A stretch of DNA of 64,000 nt from a virus, in the IMG/VR virus record IMGVR_UViG_3300034198_015519, positions 1 to 64,000 of that record. The stretch is one strand, 5' to 3'. Both the position numbers and the translations under genes were made by a program. The notes below the pieces were generated by a model that saw nothing but the letters and a program-made list of their open reading frames with translations, had not been told where the DNA came from and ran no database searches. Of this stretch, positions 31,027-40,400 are shown in pieces (positions within the stretch are counted from its first letter, which is position 1; every line of letters starts with the position of its first letter).

Positions 31027-33573
31027 ATGCAAAAGATGAAAAAATCTAATATATTAAATGAGGTCGCTAGAATACAAGATTTAATGGGGGTTAAACCTAT
31101 TATCTCTGAACAAGGTCTTATGGTTAATTTAATTAAAAATTTAATAAAAACCACGGCTTCAAGTGTAGATAATGTGTTCGATGATGCTGCAGATATATTA
31201 GTAGCCCAAGGTAAAATGACTAGACAAGAAGCTGACGATGCTATCAGAACTTTAAAGTCAAACAGTGATTTAATGAGTTCGATTAGAACTAAATATACTA
31301 AGACTAATTTTGATAATAACGTAATTCAGTTAGCTGATGATTTGGCAATTAGTAGAAAAATAGATGACATTGTGGCGAATAGCGGACAGCCAAATGTTGC
31401 TAAATTTGTGGAAGCAATGAAAACGATTCCTGAGGCTCAAATACAAAAATTAACACAGGGAGTTATCAGTAAAATGTTTAAGGAAGGTTCATTACCGAAC
31501 GCTCAAAGAGGTTATGATGCGGTTTTAGCTTTTTGGAAGTCTCAATTAGAGAATAATTTTAGAAATCCTAATGTAATTCTGAATTTAACCGATTTTAATA
31601 ACTCACAAATAATGTGGGCGTACGATTACTGTACAAAGGCGTTAGGGAGACAAGGTACGAACTTCACTGACGACATGGCTAAAGAATTTATAGACTTTTT
31701 TGATGGTAGATTTAAGAATGAACCTGAGATTAAAAGTCTAATTGAGCAATTTAGAAGTTCAGGTAGAATAGATGATGCTGCGGGAGTTATTACACCACCG
31801 AAGTTACGTGAACCATTAGACTTACCTCAACAACTTTCTGATACAGGAAGTAAAAAGAATCCATTTAAAGAATACGATAAAAGTTTAAGAGATTTTGGTA
31901 AAGACATACAACAAATTTCAAAAAAATATAATTGGTTTGATAAATTTTATATAAATGTTTATCGACCTCTTTATAGATGGTGGATTGCCGCGTTTGAGGC
32001 TCAAGTATATAAATTACAGAATTTAATAAAAACTGGTGATTTAACCCCGACGTTTAATTTTTATTCCAACAAATTCCAAGATGCAGTCAATACAGGTTTT
32101 GGTCAATTTGTTAATTCAGGTGGTAAAGCCAATAAAACATATATTAGAGAAATTAAAGATAAGTTAGTTAAACTTAAAAACTCATCAACACCTCTTAGTC
32201 CTAAGACAGGGTTTGAAATGAGTTTAAAAGAACTATGGGAACTTTTTGTTAAAAATGCGGAAACAAAATTAACTGGTGTTGAACTAGAACAATTTAAATT
32301 ATTTGTTAAGGCAATTGAAGACCAGGAGTCAACTTATTTTTATTCATCGATAGATGAGTTATTTAATGCAGGTGCAAAGGCAACAGGAACAAAAACACCT
32401 AAAGATGTATATGCTAGTATTAAAGAAACTGAAGCCACAATCGCACCAAAATTGGACAATGTTACAAATTCAACATTTGAATCAATTTTAAAAAATACTT
32501 TGAAAAATAGAGATAGGCTTTTCTCTTTATTTGTTAGTGGTACTTTTAGAACACCTAAAGATGTTGAAAGGTATTTAGTGACTAAAGGATTTACTAGTGC
32601 GTCGACCGCTAAATACGTTTCTGGTGTTATGTTTATATCTTATGTTTTATTACCTACGGCTGCGGGTCTTATGGAAGCAGCTTACGACGGTTTTATAAAA
32701 AGTAAGGGTCTAAAAGGAGACAAGGTTTATTCTGACAACCCATTACTTAATGTTTTAGGTGAATATGTTGGACCGAGAGTCTTAGACCATATAATGGGTA
32801 AGGGAGTCATTTCTTTAGTTACTGGAATTGGTGGATCCGACGAATGGTGGGAAGCGGCACTATTAGCCCAACCAGGGTTAGCCGATGACACGATTTACGA
32901 TTTAATAACTCTATGGGGTTATACTAATAAAAGTGATGGTGAGACAAAAGAGGAAATGGCTACTCGTATCGCCAATGAAAAAACAACAGATAGTATAAAC
33001 AAAGATTTGGAAGAGGACTATAACCAAGCAAAATTAAAAGATGAGAGATTAAAAAAGAGGGGGTTGCAACCGGTTTTTGTTAATAAAATTGAGAATAATG
33101 ATTTAAATAACATGACGTTATTTAAAAACAGAATAGACGGCTTGGTAACTAGTGGAGATATCACAGAAGATGATGCGGTATTCCTTAAAAATAGTTTAAA
33201 ATACATACCTAAGGTACCTAAAGATTTTTTAGAATTAGTAAGAGAAAAACAAAAAGAATTGACTAGAATGGGTACGGAAGGTTTAACTCAATTAAATAGT
33301 TTAGACCAATTATATGGTAAATTAGATAGTGGCGTAAACGAAAACAACATACCAAAAAGTGATGTTGGGTCAATAGTGTTAACATCTAAAGATGGGGATT
33401 ATTTAGTTTTAATTGCATTAACAAAATACCCATCAACCACAAGTGCGGTATTAGAAACTATAAAAGACAATGGAGAAATTGTTTGGGTAACACCTAAGTT
33501 CTCAGATTTAAATACAAATACAGATAGAGAATATAATAACCTTTCAACATTTGTTGAAAAATATAAAAAATAA
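31027..33573 (+). CDS. large leader-tagged protein with a C-terminal membrane segment
   Basis: 848 residues. The leader MQKMKKSNILNEVARIQDLM ends in I-I-S-E-Q at about residues 26-30. It is largely helical, with one hydrophobic helix at about 533-555 (YVSGVMFISYVLLPTAAGLM). Two similar large tagged proteins (28907 and this one) in one region suggest a set of injected or core proteins, like the large internal proteins ejected by podovirus and giant-phage virions. No enzymatic motif was recognised. It is followed after 5 bases by the 286-residue gene. Confidence 0.8.
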   Translation: MQKMKKSNILNEVARIQDLMGVKPIISEQGLMVNLIKNLIKTTASSVDNVFDDAADILVAQGKMTRQEADDAIRTLKSNSDLMSSIRTKYTKTNFDNNVIQLADDLAISRKIDDIVANSGQPNVAKFVEAMKTIPEAQIQKLTQGVISKMFKEGSLPNAQRGYDAVLAFWKSQLENNFRNPNVILNLTDFNNSQIMWAYDYCTKALGRQGTNFTDDMAKEFIDFFDGRFKNEPEIKSLIEQFRSSGRIDDAAGVITPPKLREPLDLPQQLSDTGSKKNPFKEYDKSLRDFGKDIQQISKKYNWFDKFYINVYRPLYRWWIAAFEAQVYKLQNLIKTGDLTPTFNFYSNKFQDAVNTGFGQFVNSGGKANKTYIREIKDKLVKLKNSSTPLSPKTGFEMSLKELWELFVKNAETKLTGVELEQFKLFVKAIEDQESTYFYSSIDELFNAGAKATGTKTPKDVYASIKETEATIAPKLDNVTNSTFESILKNTLKNRDRLFSLFVSGTFRTPKDVERYLVTKGFTSASTAKYVSGVMFISYVLLPTAAGLMEAAYDGFIKSKGLKGDKVYSDNPLLNVLGEYVGPRVLDHIMGKGVISLVTGIGGSDEWWEAALLAQPGLADDTIYDLITLWGYTNKSDGETKEEMATRIANEKTTDSINKDLEEDYNQAKLKDERLKKRGLQPVFVNKIENNDLNNMTLFKNRIDGLVTSGDITEDDAVFLKNSLKYIPKVPKDFLELVREKQKELTRMGTEGLTQLNSLDQLYGKLDSGVNENNIPKSDVGSIVLTSKDGDYLVLIALTKYPSTTSAVLETIKDNGEIVWVTPKFSDLNTNTDREYNNLSTFVEKYKK

Positions 33574-33578
33574 CAGAT

Positions 33579-34439
33579 ATGAGTAAAAGATTCGACGAAG
33601 ATAACTATAAGCACTGGAAGGATACTTTCAAGTTTCAATCATACAATGATGAAACTGCAGAATACAAAGATGTTAAAATTAACATGGAAGATGTAATGGA
33701 CAGAATTGACCATTACAGAAAAAAATATGATGAAGATGATGCTTTTGTTCGTGCGGTAATCGACACCCATGAAGACGTTGTTAAAATTATGTTCACTAAA
33801 GATTTAGCCCATCTAACAGAATCTATTACTGTCGATGGATTGGCGAAAGTTTTACAGTCACTTAGAGAAGGTAGAGGAGAGATGGAAATATGGTCCGTAG
33901 CTCGTCCTGCCGATGGTAACTGGTTTTTAGTTAAGGGTACTTTTAGTAAAAAAGAACTTGCTAATATGAATCTAACTAAAAAAGTTCCCGCTGATAAAGA
34001 ACCTGAAACTAAAGAAAATCCTGAAACAGGATTAAAAAAAAAAGAGGAAACCGCAGTCCAAAAACTGAAGACAAATGAGGTTTTAGGTTTAGAAAACTTA
34101 CCAGTAAAAATTAAAAGTAAGGTTAGAGAAAAGATGACACAAGGATGGTCACCTGAAACCCCGTACCCGTTTTTTAAGGATTTTTACACAGAAAGCGAAA
34201 TAAACTCCGTTTTTAACGATAAGATTATAATCTATAAATTAAAACCAACTAAAGAGTTTTTTGATTCTTTGGTTGATAACTCACCTAAAGTAAGTCTACA
34301 AAGAGGTTTTTGTCGTTCGATTTATTTGGCTAAATCTGATTCTGATATTTCTGACGACCACCAAAATATTGTTGATTATGTTTTGGATAAATGTGAAAAA
34401 AAATATAAAGGTAAGTTAGGGATTTACAATAGATTCTAA
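33579..34439 (+). CDS. hypothetical protein
   Basis: 286 residues without a leader (MSKRFDEDNYKHWKDTFKF). N-terminal helical charged region to about 150, a Lys/Glu-rich linker (KKVPADKEPETKENPETGLKKKEE), and a second globular part from about 170 (KIKSKVREKMTQGWSPETPY ... LQRGFCRSIYLAK). No family was recognised. Co-transcribed with the 848-residue gene. Confidence 0.75.
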   Translation: MSKRFDEDNYKHWKDTFKFQSYNDETAEYKDVKINMEDVMDRIDHYRKKYDEDDAFVRAVIDTHEDVVKIMFTKDLAHLTESITVDGLAKVLQSLREGRGEMEIWSVARPADGNWFLVKGTFSKKELANMNLTKKVPADKEPETKENPETGLKKKEETAVQKLKTNEVLGLENLPVKIKSKVREKMTQGWSPETPYPFFKDFYTESEINSVFNDKIIIYKLKPTKEFFDSLVDNSPKVSLQRGFCRSIYLAKSDSDISDDHQNIVDYVLDKCEKKYKGKLGIYNRF

Positions 34440-34458
34440 AATTAATACTTATCCAAAC

Positions 34459-34466
34459 TATTTATC
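34459..34466 (+). promoter_or_regulatory. TATTTATC box
   Basis: 5 bases before the ATG at 34472. Confidence 0.4.
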
Positions 34467-34471
34467 AGAAA

Positions 34472-36244
34472 ATGAAAAAACTATTCAATTTAACTGAGGA
34501 GGAAAAAAAACATATACGATCAAGATATAATCTTGTCACTGAAAGTGTTGATCCTAATGTTGCGGAGGAATTAGAAAAATACCGAAGTACATGGAAAGGA
34601 TGTGGTGGTAATGGGTCTTATGTTAATCTAAAAAAGTTTGGTACCTTAAGTGAAATTCCTGAATTTGGTTGGGCAACTTTTGCCGGAAACGTAGATGGTT
34701 ATAATGTCACAGTTAATGGTTGTTTTGATAAGTTTAAAATGATTGAGACTGACACTGGTGAAACCGGAGATAGGGGTGATTTCAAGGGTAGTTATTATAG
34801 TGAAATACCTCCACTTACAATACCAAGATACTTCAAAGGTGACGAGGAAAAGGGAAATAAGTTTATGAAAGGTACCTTAACAAATGCTAAAGGGTATTTT
34901 GTTAGTCTTCCCGATGATTGGGTTTATCAGGGTGAATTTATTGACGGTATGATTGGAGGTCAAGGGCAAGTCTATTCCAAATCTATGGGTATGGGTTATA
35001 AAGGTACGTTTTATAATGGGAACATACAAGGTAAAGGTGTTATAACATTTACTAAAACAGGTTTAGTTTTAAAGGGTGAATTTAAGCAAACGGCATTAGG
35101 TGTTATTAGTGTAACATTAGAAAGTGGCGAGAAAATAGATAACGTAATTGAATACAATAAAACAAAATCAGGAAACAAAACTGAAGTAGATACTGACACG
35201 TCTTTAGGGATTAAAAAAGGCGGAAATGTCATTGGTACAACATATTACGAATCAACCATAGAATTTGATGGTAAGACTAAAGAATTTTCTGGGGTGTTAC
35301 CAAAGGCATTTATACAAATTATAAGTAAAGAAAACAGTAAACAGTTTTTTGAAACATTCTCAGATAACCAAGGGGAGTTTACTTTTGATGATGTAATTTA
35401 TGGGAAGTACTCATTGTTTGCCTTTTATGGTGATACCGATGACCAAGCATATACTTTTAAAATTGATGAGTTTGAGGTTAATGGACCGAATACTAAATTA
35501 AATTTAACATTAAATCCTAATAAAACCCTTAAAGGTAGTGAAACAGAAACTATTGAATTTAATAGTATGAATATTGCCGATAAAAAATATAACAATGCTT
35601 GGTACTATAATATGTTTGTTAATGGTATTAAAAATAGTGAGTATAATAAAACTATTAGTGATTTATTAAGTGGAAGATTAGAACAAATGAAAGGTAAAGT
35701 TAGTATGGAAGAATTCTGTACTGACCAATTCGTTGACTATGGTAAAGACCTAGTAAAATTACACCAAGACGAATTAAAAAGTGAAATACTAAAAACGAGA
35801 TCACAATTAGAACCGACTAAAAAAAGTTTGGAATATTGTTGGTCTAAATTTAAAGACGATAAGAAGTTTGTTAGAAAAATAGGTAAAGAAAATATTCTAC
35901 TTATGCGTAATCCAAACGGACGTTTGTTAAATTATCAACTTAATTTGAATGAAGAATTAAATAATCAAGATATTTATAATAAAAAACTTATGGGACTATC
36001 AACTACAATAAAAAAAGTTGTGTTAGAACATAACCAAAAGAAATCACAAAATTTAAGTGAGTCTTTAATCATCAACAATAGATTTAATTTTATTTTAGAA
36101 GGTTTCGACACATCAAAAAAATCAGATAAAAAAATATTGGAAAATTACTTACGAGATGAGAAAGAATCTTTGGTGAGTAATGGGTATAATAGACATTTAG
36201 TTTCAAATTCATTTCATGAGATAATGACAAAATTAAAAAATTAA
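34472..36244 (+). CDS. leader-tagged MORN-repeat protein
   Basis: 590 residues. The leader MKKLFNLTEEEKKHIRSRYN ends in L-V-T-E-S. Residues about 147-205 contain MORN-type repeats (YQGEFIDGMIGGQGQVY, YKGTFYNGNIQGKGVITF, LKGEFKQTALGVI). Residues about 255-350 form a carboxypeptidase-regulatory-like beta-sandwich (AFIQIISKENSKQFFETFS, NQGEFTFDDVIYGKYSL). The C-terminal 200 residues are helical and basic. MORN repeats are known for lipid or protein contacts; in a phage the role is unknown. Confidence 0.8.
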   Translation: MKKLFNLTEEEKKHIRSRYNLVTESVDPNVAEELEKYRSTWKGCGGNGSYVNLKKFGTLSEIPEFGWATFAGNVDGYNVTVNGCFDKFKMIETDTGETGDRGDFKGSYYSEIPPLTIPRYFKGDEEKGNKFMKGTLTNAKGYFVSLPDDWVYQGEFIDGMIGGQGQVYSKSMGMGYKGTFYNGNIQGKGVITFTKTGLVLKGEFKQTALGVISVTLESGEKIDNVIEYNKTKSGNKTEVDTDTSLGIKKGGNVIGTTYYESTIEFDGKTKEFSGVLPKAFIQIISKENSKQFFETFSDNQGEFTFDDVIYGKYSLFAFYGDTDDQAYTFKIDEFEVNGPNTKLNLTLNPNKTLKGSETETIEFNSMNIADKKYNNAWYYNMFVNGIKNSEYNKTISDLLSGRLEQMKGKVSMEEFCTDQFVDYGKDLVKLHQDELKSEILKTRSQLEPTKKSLEYCWSKFKDDKKFVRKIGKENILLMRNPNGRLLNYQLNLNEELNNQDIYNKKLMGLSTTIKKVVLEHNQKKSQNLSESLIINNRFNFILEGFDTSKKSDKKILENYLRDEKESLVSNGYNRHLVSNSFHEIMTKLKN

Positions 36245-36350
36245 AGATATCCGTTTTGTTGTTGTCGGATAATACAATAACAATCTGAAAACAAAAGTAG
36301 TATTGAGTTTTCATAAACCTTTAAAGAAAGGGGGGTGTTCTAGAATCTAA

Positions 36351-36382
36351 GAAAGGTGTTCTTTACGGACACCTTTTCTTTT
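36351..36382 (+). terminator. Rho-independent terminator
   Basis: AAAGGTGT / ACACCTTT stem with a TCTTTACGG loop and T run. The preceding 100 bases (36245-36350) hold no gene. Confidence 0.9.
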
Positions 36383-36388
36383 TGGAAG

Positions 36389-36396
36389 TATTTATC
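36389..36396 (+). promoter_or_regulatory. TATTTATC box
   Basis: 3 bases before the ATG at 36400; opens the tail-fibre locus. Confidence 0.4.
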
Positions 36397-36399
36397 TGT

Positions 36400-37479
36400 A
36401 TGGAATTTTTTATTCGCAAGAAAAGTACGCTACCCTATCTCGAAATAGACTTAATTAAAGACGGAAAATTAGATTACAATTACGTTTATAGTGATTTAAC
36501 GGGGGCTACCATATATTTTTCTATGATTAATGTTGATACGGGGATATATCGTATCGCAAGTGCTCCTTGTATATACTCATTGGAGAATAATTCAATATAT
36601 TATCAGTTTAGCGAAAAAAATACATTAAAAGTTGGAAGATTTAAAGGTGAGTTTAGTATTGAGACTTCTCAGGGTTCGGTGATTTTACCTTTAAGGGATG
36701 AATTGTTTATAACAATTTTAGAATCCTTTGTTGATAATTCTTTATGTTGTGGATCAGGAAGAAGTCCATTACCAATACCAATCCCTAACCCAACACCTAC
36801 TCCAACCGCATCGGCAACACCAAGACCTACAGCCACTCCAACACCAACACCGACTACAAGTCCAACACCAACACCGACTACAAGTCCAACACCAACCCCA
36901 ACACCAACTCCGTTCGTGAACAATTTTGCATATTTATTCATCGAACCATTAAGTGGTTCAGAAGATATTGGTACTTGGATGTATGATGAAGGATCGAATT
37001 TCTTCGGATTCTCTAACTCTTCTCAACCGGCTCAAGACCAAACACAATTTAATATTGATATGAACTTGTATGTTGATTATGCAGGATGGACTAATAATGA
37101 ATTCCCTGAGATTATCACACAAACAGTTCCTCAAGTATCTGGAGGAGTTGACGATTATGGTAACCCAATTAATGCTTACAACTTCTTAACAACTCAGGTT
37201 TCTGCAAATACAGTTAGTGGTCAAGCATGGTACACTTGGATGATACCATTAATTGCAACTAATGGCGAAACTCAAGTTAAAATAGATATTAGTACTAACG
37301 GTGACCCTAACGTGTTAACTGAAGTTAATACTGAGTCAACAATTTACTCTTACACATTCACGTACACAGGGTCAACAATTCCTTCTGGTACGTATAAAGT
37401 TTATACAACATTCCCTTATCAGATATTCAAAATATTAAATACAAATGCTATTTATTTCAGAGGTAATGATACACAATAA
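36400..37479 (+). CDS. fibre anchor protein with BppU-like N-terminus and Pro-Thr linker
   Basis: 359 residues from the ATG at 36400 (36382 lies before the promoter box). Residues 1-115 resemble the N-terminal Ig-like domain of BppU baseplate proteins: [37 protein letters not shown] and [11 protein letters not shown]. Residues about 123-171 are a Pro-Thr linker ([12 protein letters not shown]). Residues 172-359 are a beta-rich domain with many aromatic and Asn residues. In BppU-type proteins the N-terminus plugs into the baseplate and the C-terminus carries receptor-binding parts. Followed after 15 bases by the giant fibre. Confidence 0.75.
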   Translation: MEFFIRKKSTLPYLEIDLIKDGKLDYNYVYSDLTGATIYFSMINVDTGIYRIASAPCIYSLENNSIYYQFSEKNTLKVGRFKGEFSIETSQGSVILPLRDELFITILESFVDNSLCCGSGRSPLPIPIPNPTPTPTASATPRPTATPTPTPTTSPTPTPTTSPTPTPTPTPFVNNFAYLFIEPLSGSEDIGTWMYDEGSNFFGFSNSSQPAQDQTQFNIDMNLYVDYAGWTNNEFPEIITQTVPQVSGGVDDYGNPINAYNFLTTQVSANTVSGQAWYTWMIPLIATNGETQVKIDISTNGDPNVLTEVNTESTIYSYTFTYTGSTIPSGTYKVYTTFPYQIFKILNTNAIYFRGNDTQ

Positions 37480-37494
37480 TAAAATTAACAGACT

Positions 37495-40400
37495 ATGTCA
37501 GGAATATATAAAAATCCAATAACCCCCATTAACGTATTAGGTGCTCCTTCGGTTTTACGAACAAGCACTTACGGCACTAATATTAGTGTGTTGGGTGTTG
37601 GTGGTTTTATGGAGGTGTATAATTTATCTGATTTATTCTTCACTGTCCCTTCAGGAACTACGGGATATATTGAGAACTCAGGTAATACAATTCCAATACA
37701 ATTACAAGTTGGTTCCGGTAGTATATTTTCACCTAATGTTATAACTTTAGGTTCTGATAATATTTCTTCAGGTAGAAGAAGATTAGGTATGCTTGCCTAT
37801 GTTCATGAAACTGATTGTGTATACCAATTTCATTTACAAAATTATCAAACCGTTTGGAATAATGCCGTTGCAGCATCGGGTCCTGGTGGACCAAGTGTAG
37901 TTTTTTCTGATTTTGGTACTACCGTTAAAAGTAATAGTGTTGCAGGAGCCGCATTCGTTAATATGTGGACGGGTAATACAATTGAAGGTTACAACGGAGG
38001 TGACGAAACCTCGACTTGGAGAAAGTTTAGAACATGTGCGGGTTCAGGTACGGGTACAGGAATAAGTGGTTTTACTTATTTAAATAATACGTTCACAATA
38101 TTAGATGTTACCGGTGGTACATATAATGCCACAATAAATACCATGACCGGATTAACGGTTAATGGTACATTTTCAGCTACGACTTATTTAGGGTTACCTC
38201 CTGAAATATTCGTTACAGGTGGTACGTATAATCCAAATAACGGTGTTGCAACATTTACAAATAATACAGGTGGTACATTTAACGTAAACGGGTTTTTAAC
38301 GGGGTTTACAGACATTTACGTAACCGGCGGGACTTACTTCTCGGCAAGTAGTACTATCGAGTTATACAGAACAGATAACGGAGTTGTTTCAATTACTGGA
38401 ATAACTTCAAATGGGAGTAGTGGTTCATCAGGTTCTAGCGGAACGAGTGGGTCTAGTGGAAGTTCAGGTTCCTCAGGTTCAAGTGGTAGTTCAGGGACAT
38501 CTGGTTCATCAGGTAGTAGTGGTTCTTCAGGTTCCTCAGGGTCAAGTGGTAGTTCCGGAACGAGTGGTAATGCCGGTTCTAGCGGAAGTTCAGGTTTAAG
38601 TGGTGTCGATGGAACAAATGGTTCATCAGGGACAAGTGGGTCTTCGGGGTCTTCGGGGTCAAGTGGTTCATCAGGTAGTTCAGGCACATCAGGTTTAAGT
38701 GGTAGTTCAGGTTCGTCGGGATCAAGCGGGTCTGCAGGTTCAAGCGGTACCTCAGGAACATCAGGAACGTCAGGAAGTTCAGGTTCTGCGGGTTCAAGCG
38801 GAAGTTCAGGTTCTGCGGGTTCAAGCGGGTTGAGTGGAAGTTCAGGTTCGTCAGGATTAAGTGGAAGCTCAGGTTCATCAGGATCAAGTGGAACTTCAGG
38901 ATTAAGTGGAACATCGGGTTCTGCAGGTTCAAGTGGAAGTTCAGGTTCGTCAGGAACAAGCGGGTTGAGTGGAAGTTCAGGTTCGTCAGGATCAAGTGGA
39001 ACTTCAGGAACAAGCGGGACTTCAGGAACAAGCGGGACTTCAGGGTCGTCAGGTTCTACCGGTTCAAGTGGGTCTAGTGGAAATTCAGGTACTTCAGGGA
39101 GCTCAGGTTCAACAGGAACAAGTGGAACATCAGGTACTTCAGGGAGCTCAGGTTCAACAGGAACAAGTGGGACATCAGGGACATCAGGTTCTAGCGGTTC
39201 AAGTGGGTCTAGTGGAAATTCAGGTACTTCGGGGTCTAGTGGTTCAACAGGAACAAGTGGAACATCAGGGACATCAGGAACCTCAGGTTCAACCGGAAGC
39301 TCAGGTTCAAGTGGAAGCTCAGGATCATCAGGTTCATCAGGAACGAGTGGTATTAACGGGTCTTCTGGAACGAGTGGTAATAGTGGTACTAGTGGTACTA
39401 GTGGTTCATCAGGAACGAGTGGGACATCAGGTACGTCAGGATCTTCGGGTTCTTCAGGTTCTTCAGGTTCTTCAGGTTCTTCAGGAACAAGCGGTATTAA
39501 CGGGTCTTCTGGAACAAGTGGTACATCGGGTACAAGTGGAACAAGTGGTACATCGGGGTCTAGTGGGTCAACAGGGTCTAGCGGTACCTCAGGGACTTCA
39601 GGGTCTTCGGGTACGAGTGGGACTTCAGGTGCTAATGGTAGTTCAGGTACTAGCGGAACATCAGGTTCAAGTGGTTCTTCAGGTTCAACAGGAACAAGTG
39701 GAACGTCAGGTACATCAGGGTCTAGTGGTAGTTCAGGTTCTGCGGGTTCAAGCGGAAGTTCAGGTTCTGCGGGTTCAAGCGGTAATTCAGGCACATCGGG
39801 TACAAGTGGCACATCAGGTACTAGCGGGAGTGCGGGAACATCGGGTTCTGCAGGTTCAAGTGGTAGTAGTGGTAGTGCAGGAACATCAGGATCAAGTGGA
39901 AGTGCAGGTTCTGCGGGTTCAAGTGGTAGTAGTGGTAGCTCGGGTTCAAGTGGTAGTTCGGGATCAAGTGGTACGTCAGGTAGTAGTGGTACGTCAGGTA
40001 GTGCGGGATCAAGTGGGTCATCAGGTTTGTCAGGAACAAGTGGTTCGAGCGGAACATCAGGAACTAGCGGAACATCAGGAACTAGCGGAAGTTCAGGTTC
40101 TGCGGGTTCAAGCGGAAGTTCAGGTACATCAGGAACGAGCGGCACATCAGGAAGTTCAGGGTCGAGTGGTTCTTCAGGAAGTTCAGGATCGAGTGGTTCT
40201 TCAGGTAGTTCGGGGACATCGGGTAGTGGTGGATCTAGTGGGACATCAGGAACAAGTGGAACATCAGGTACTGCAGGAACTTCAGGAGTTAGTGGTTTAA
40301 ACGGAACCAACGGTTCGAGTGGGACATCAGGTTCTTCAGGAGCGTCAGGGTCATCGGGATCTAGTGGCACATCAGGGTCATCGGGCACTAGCGGAACGTC

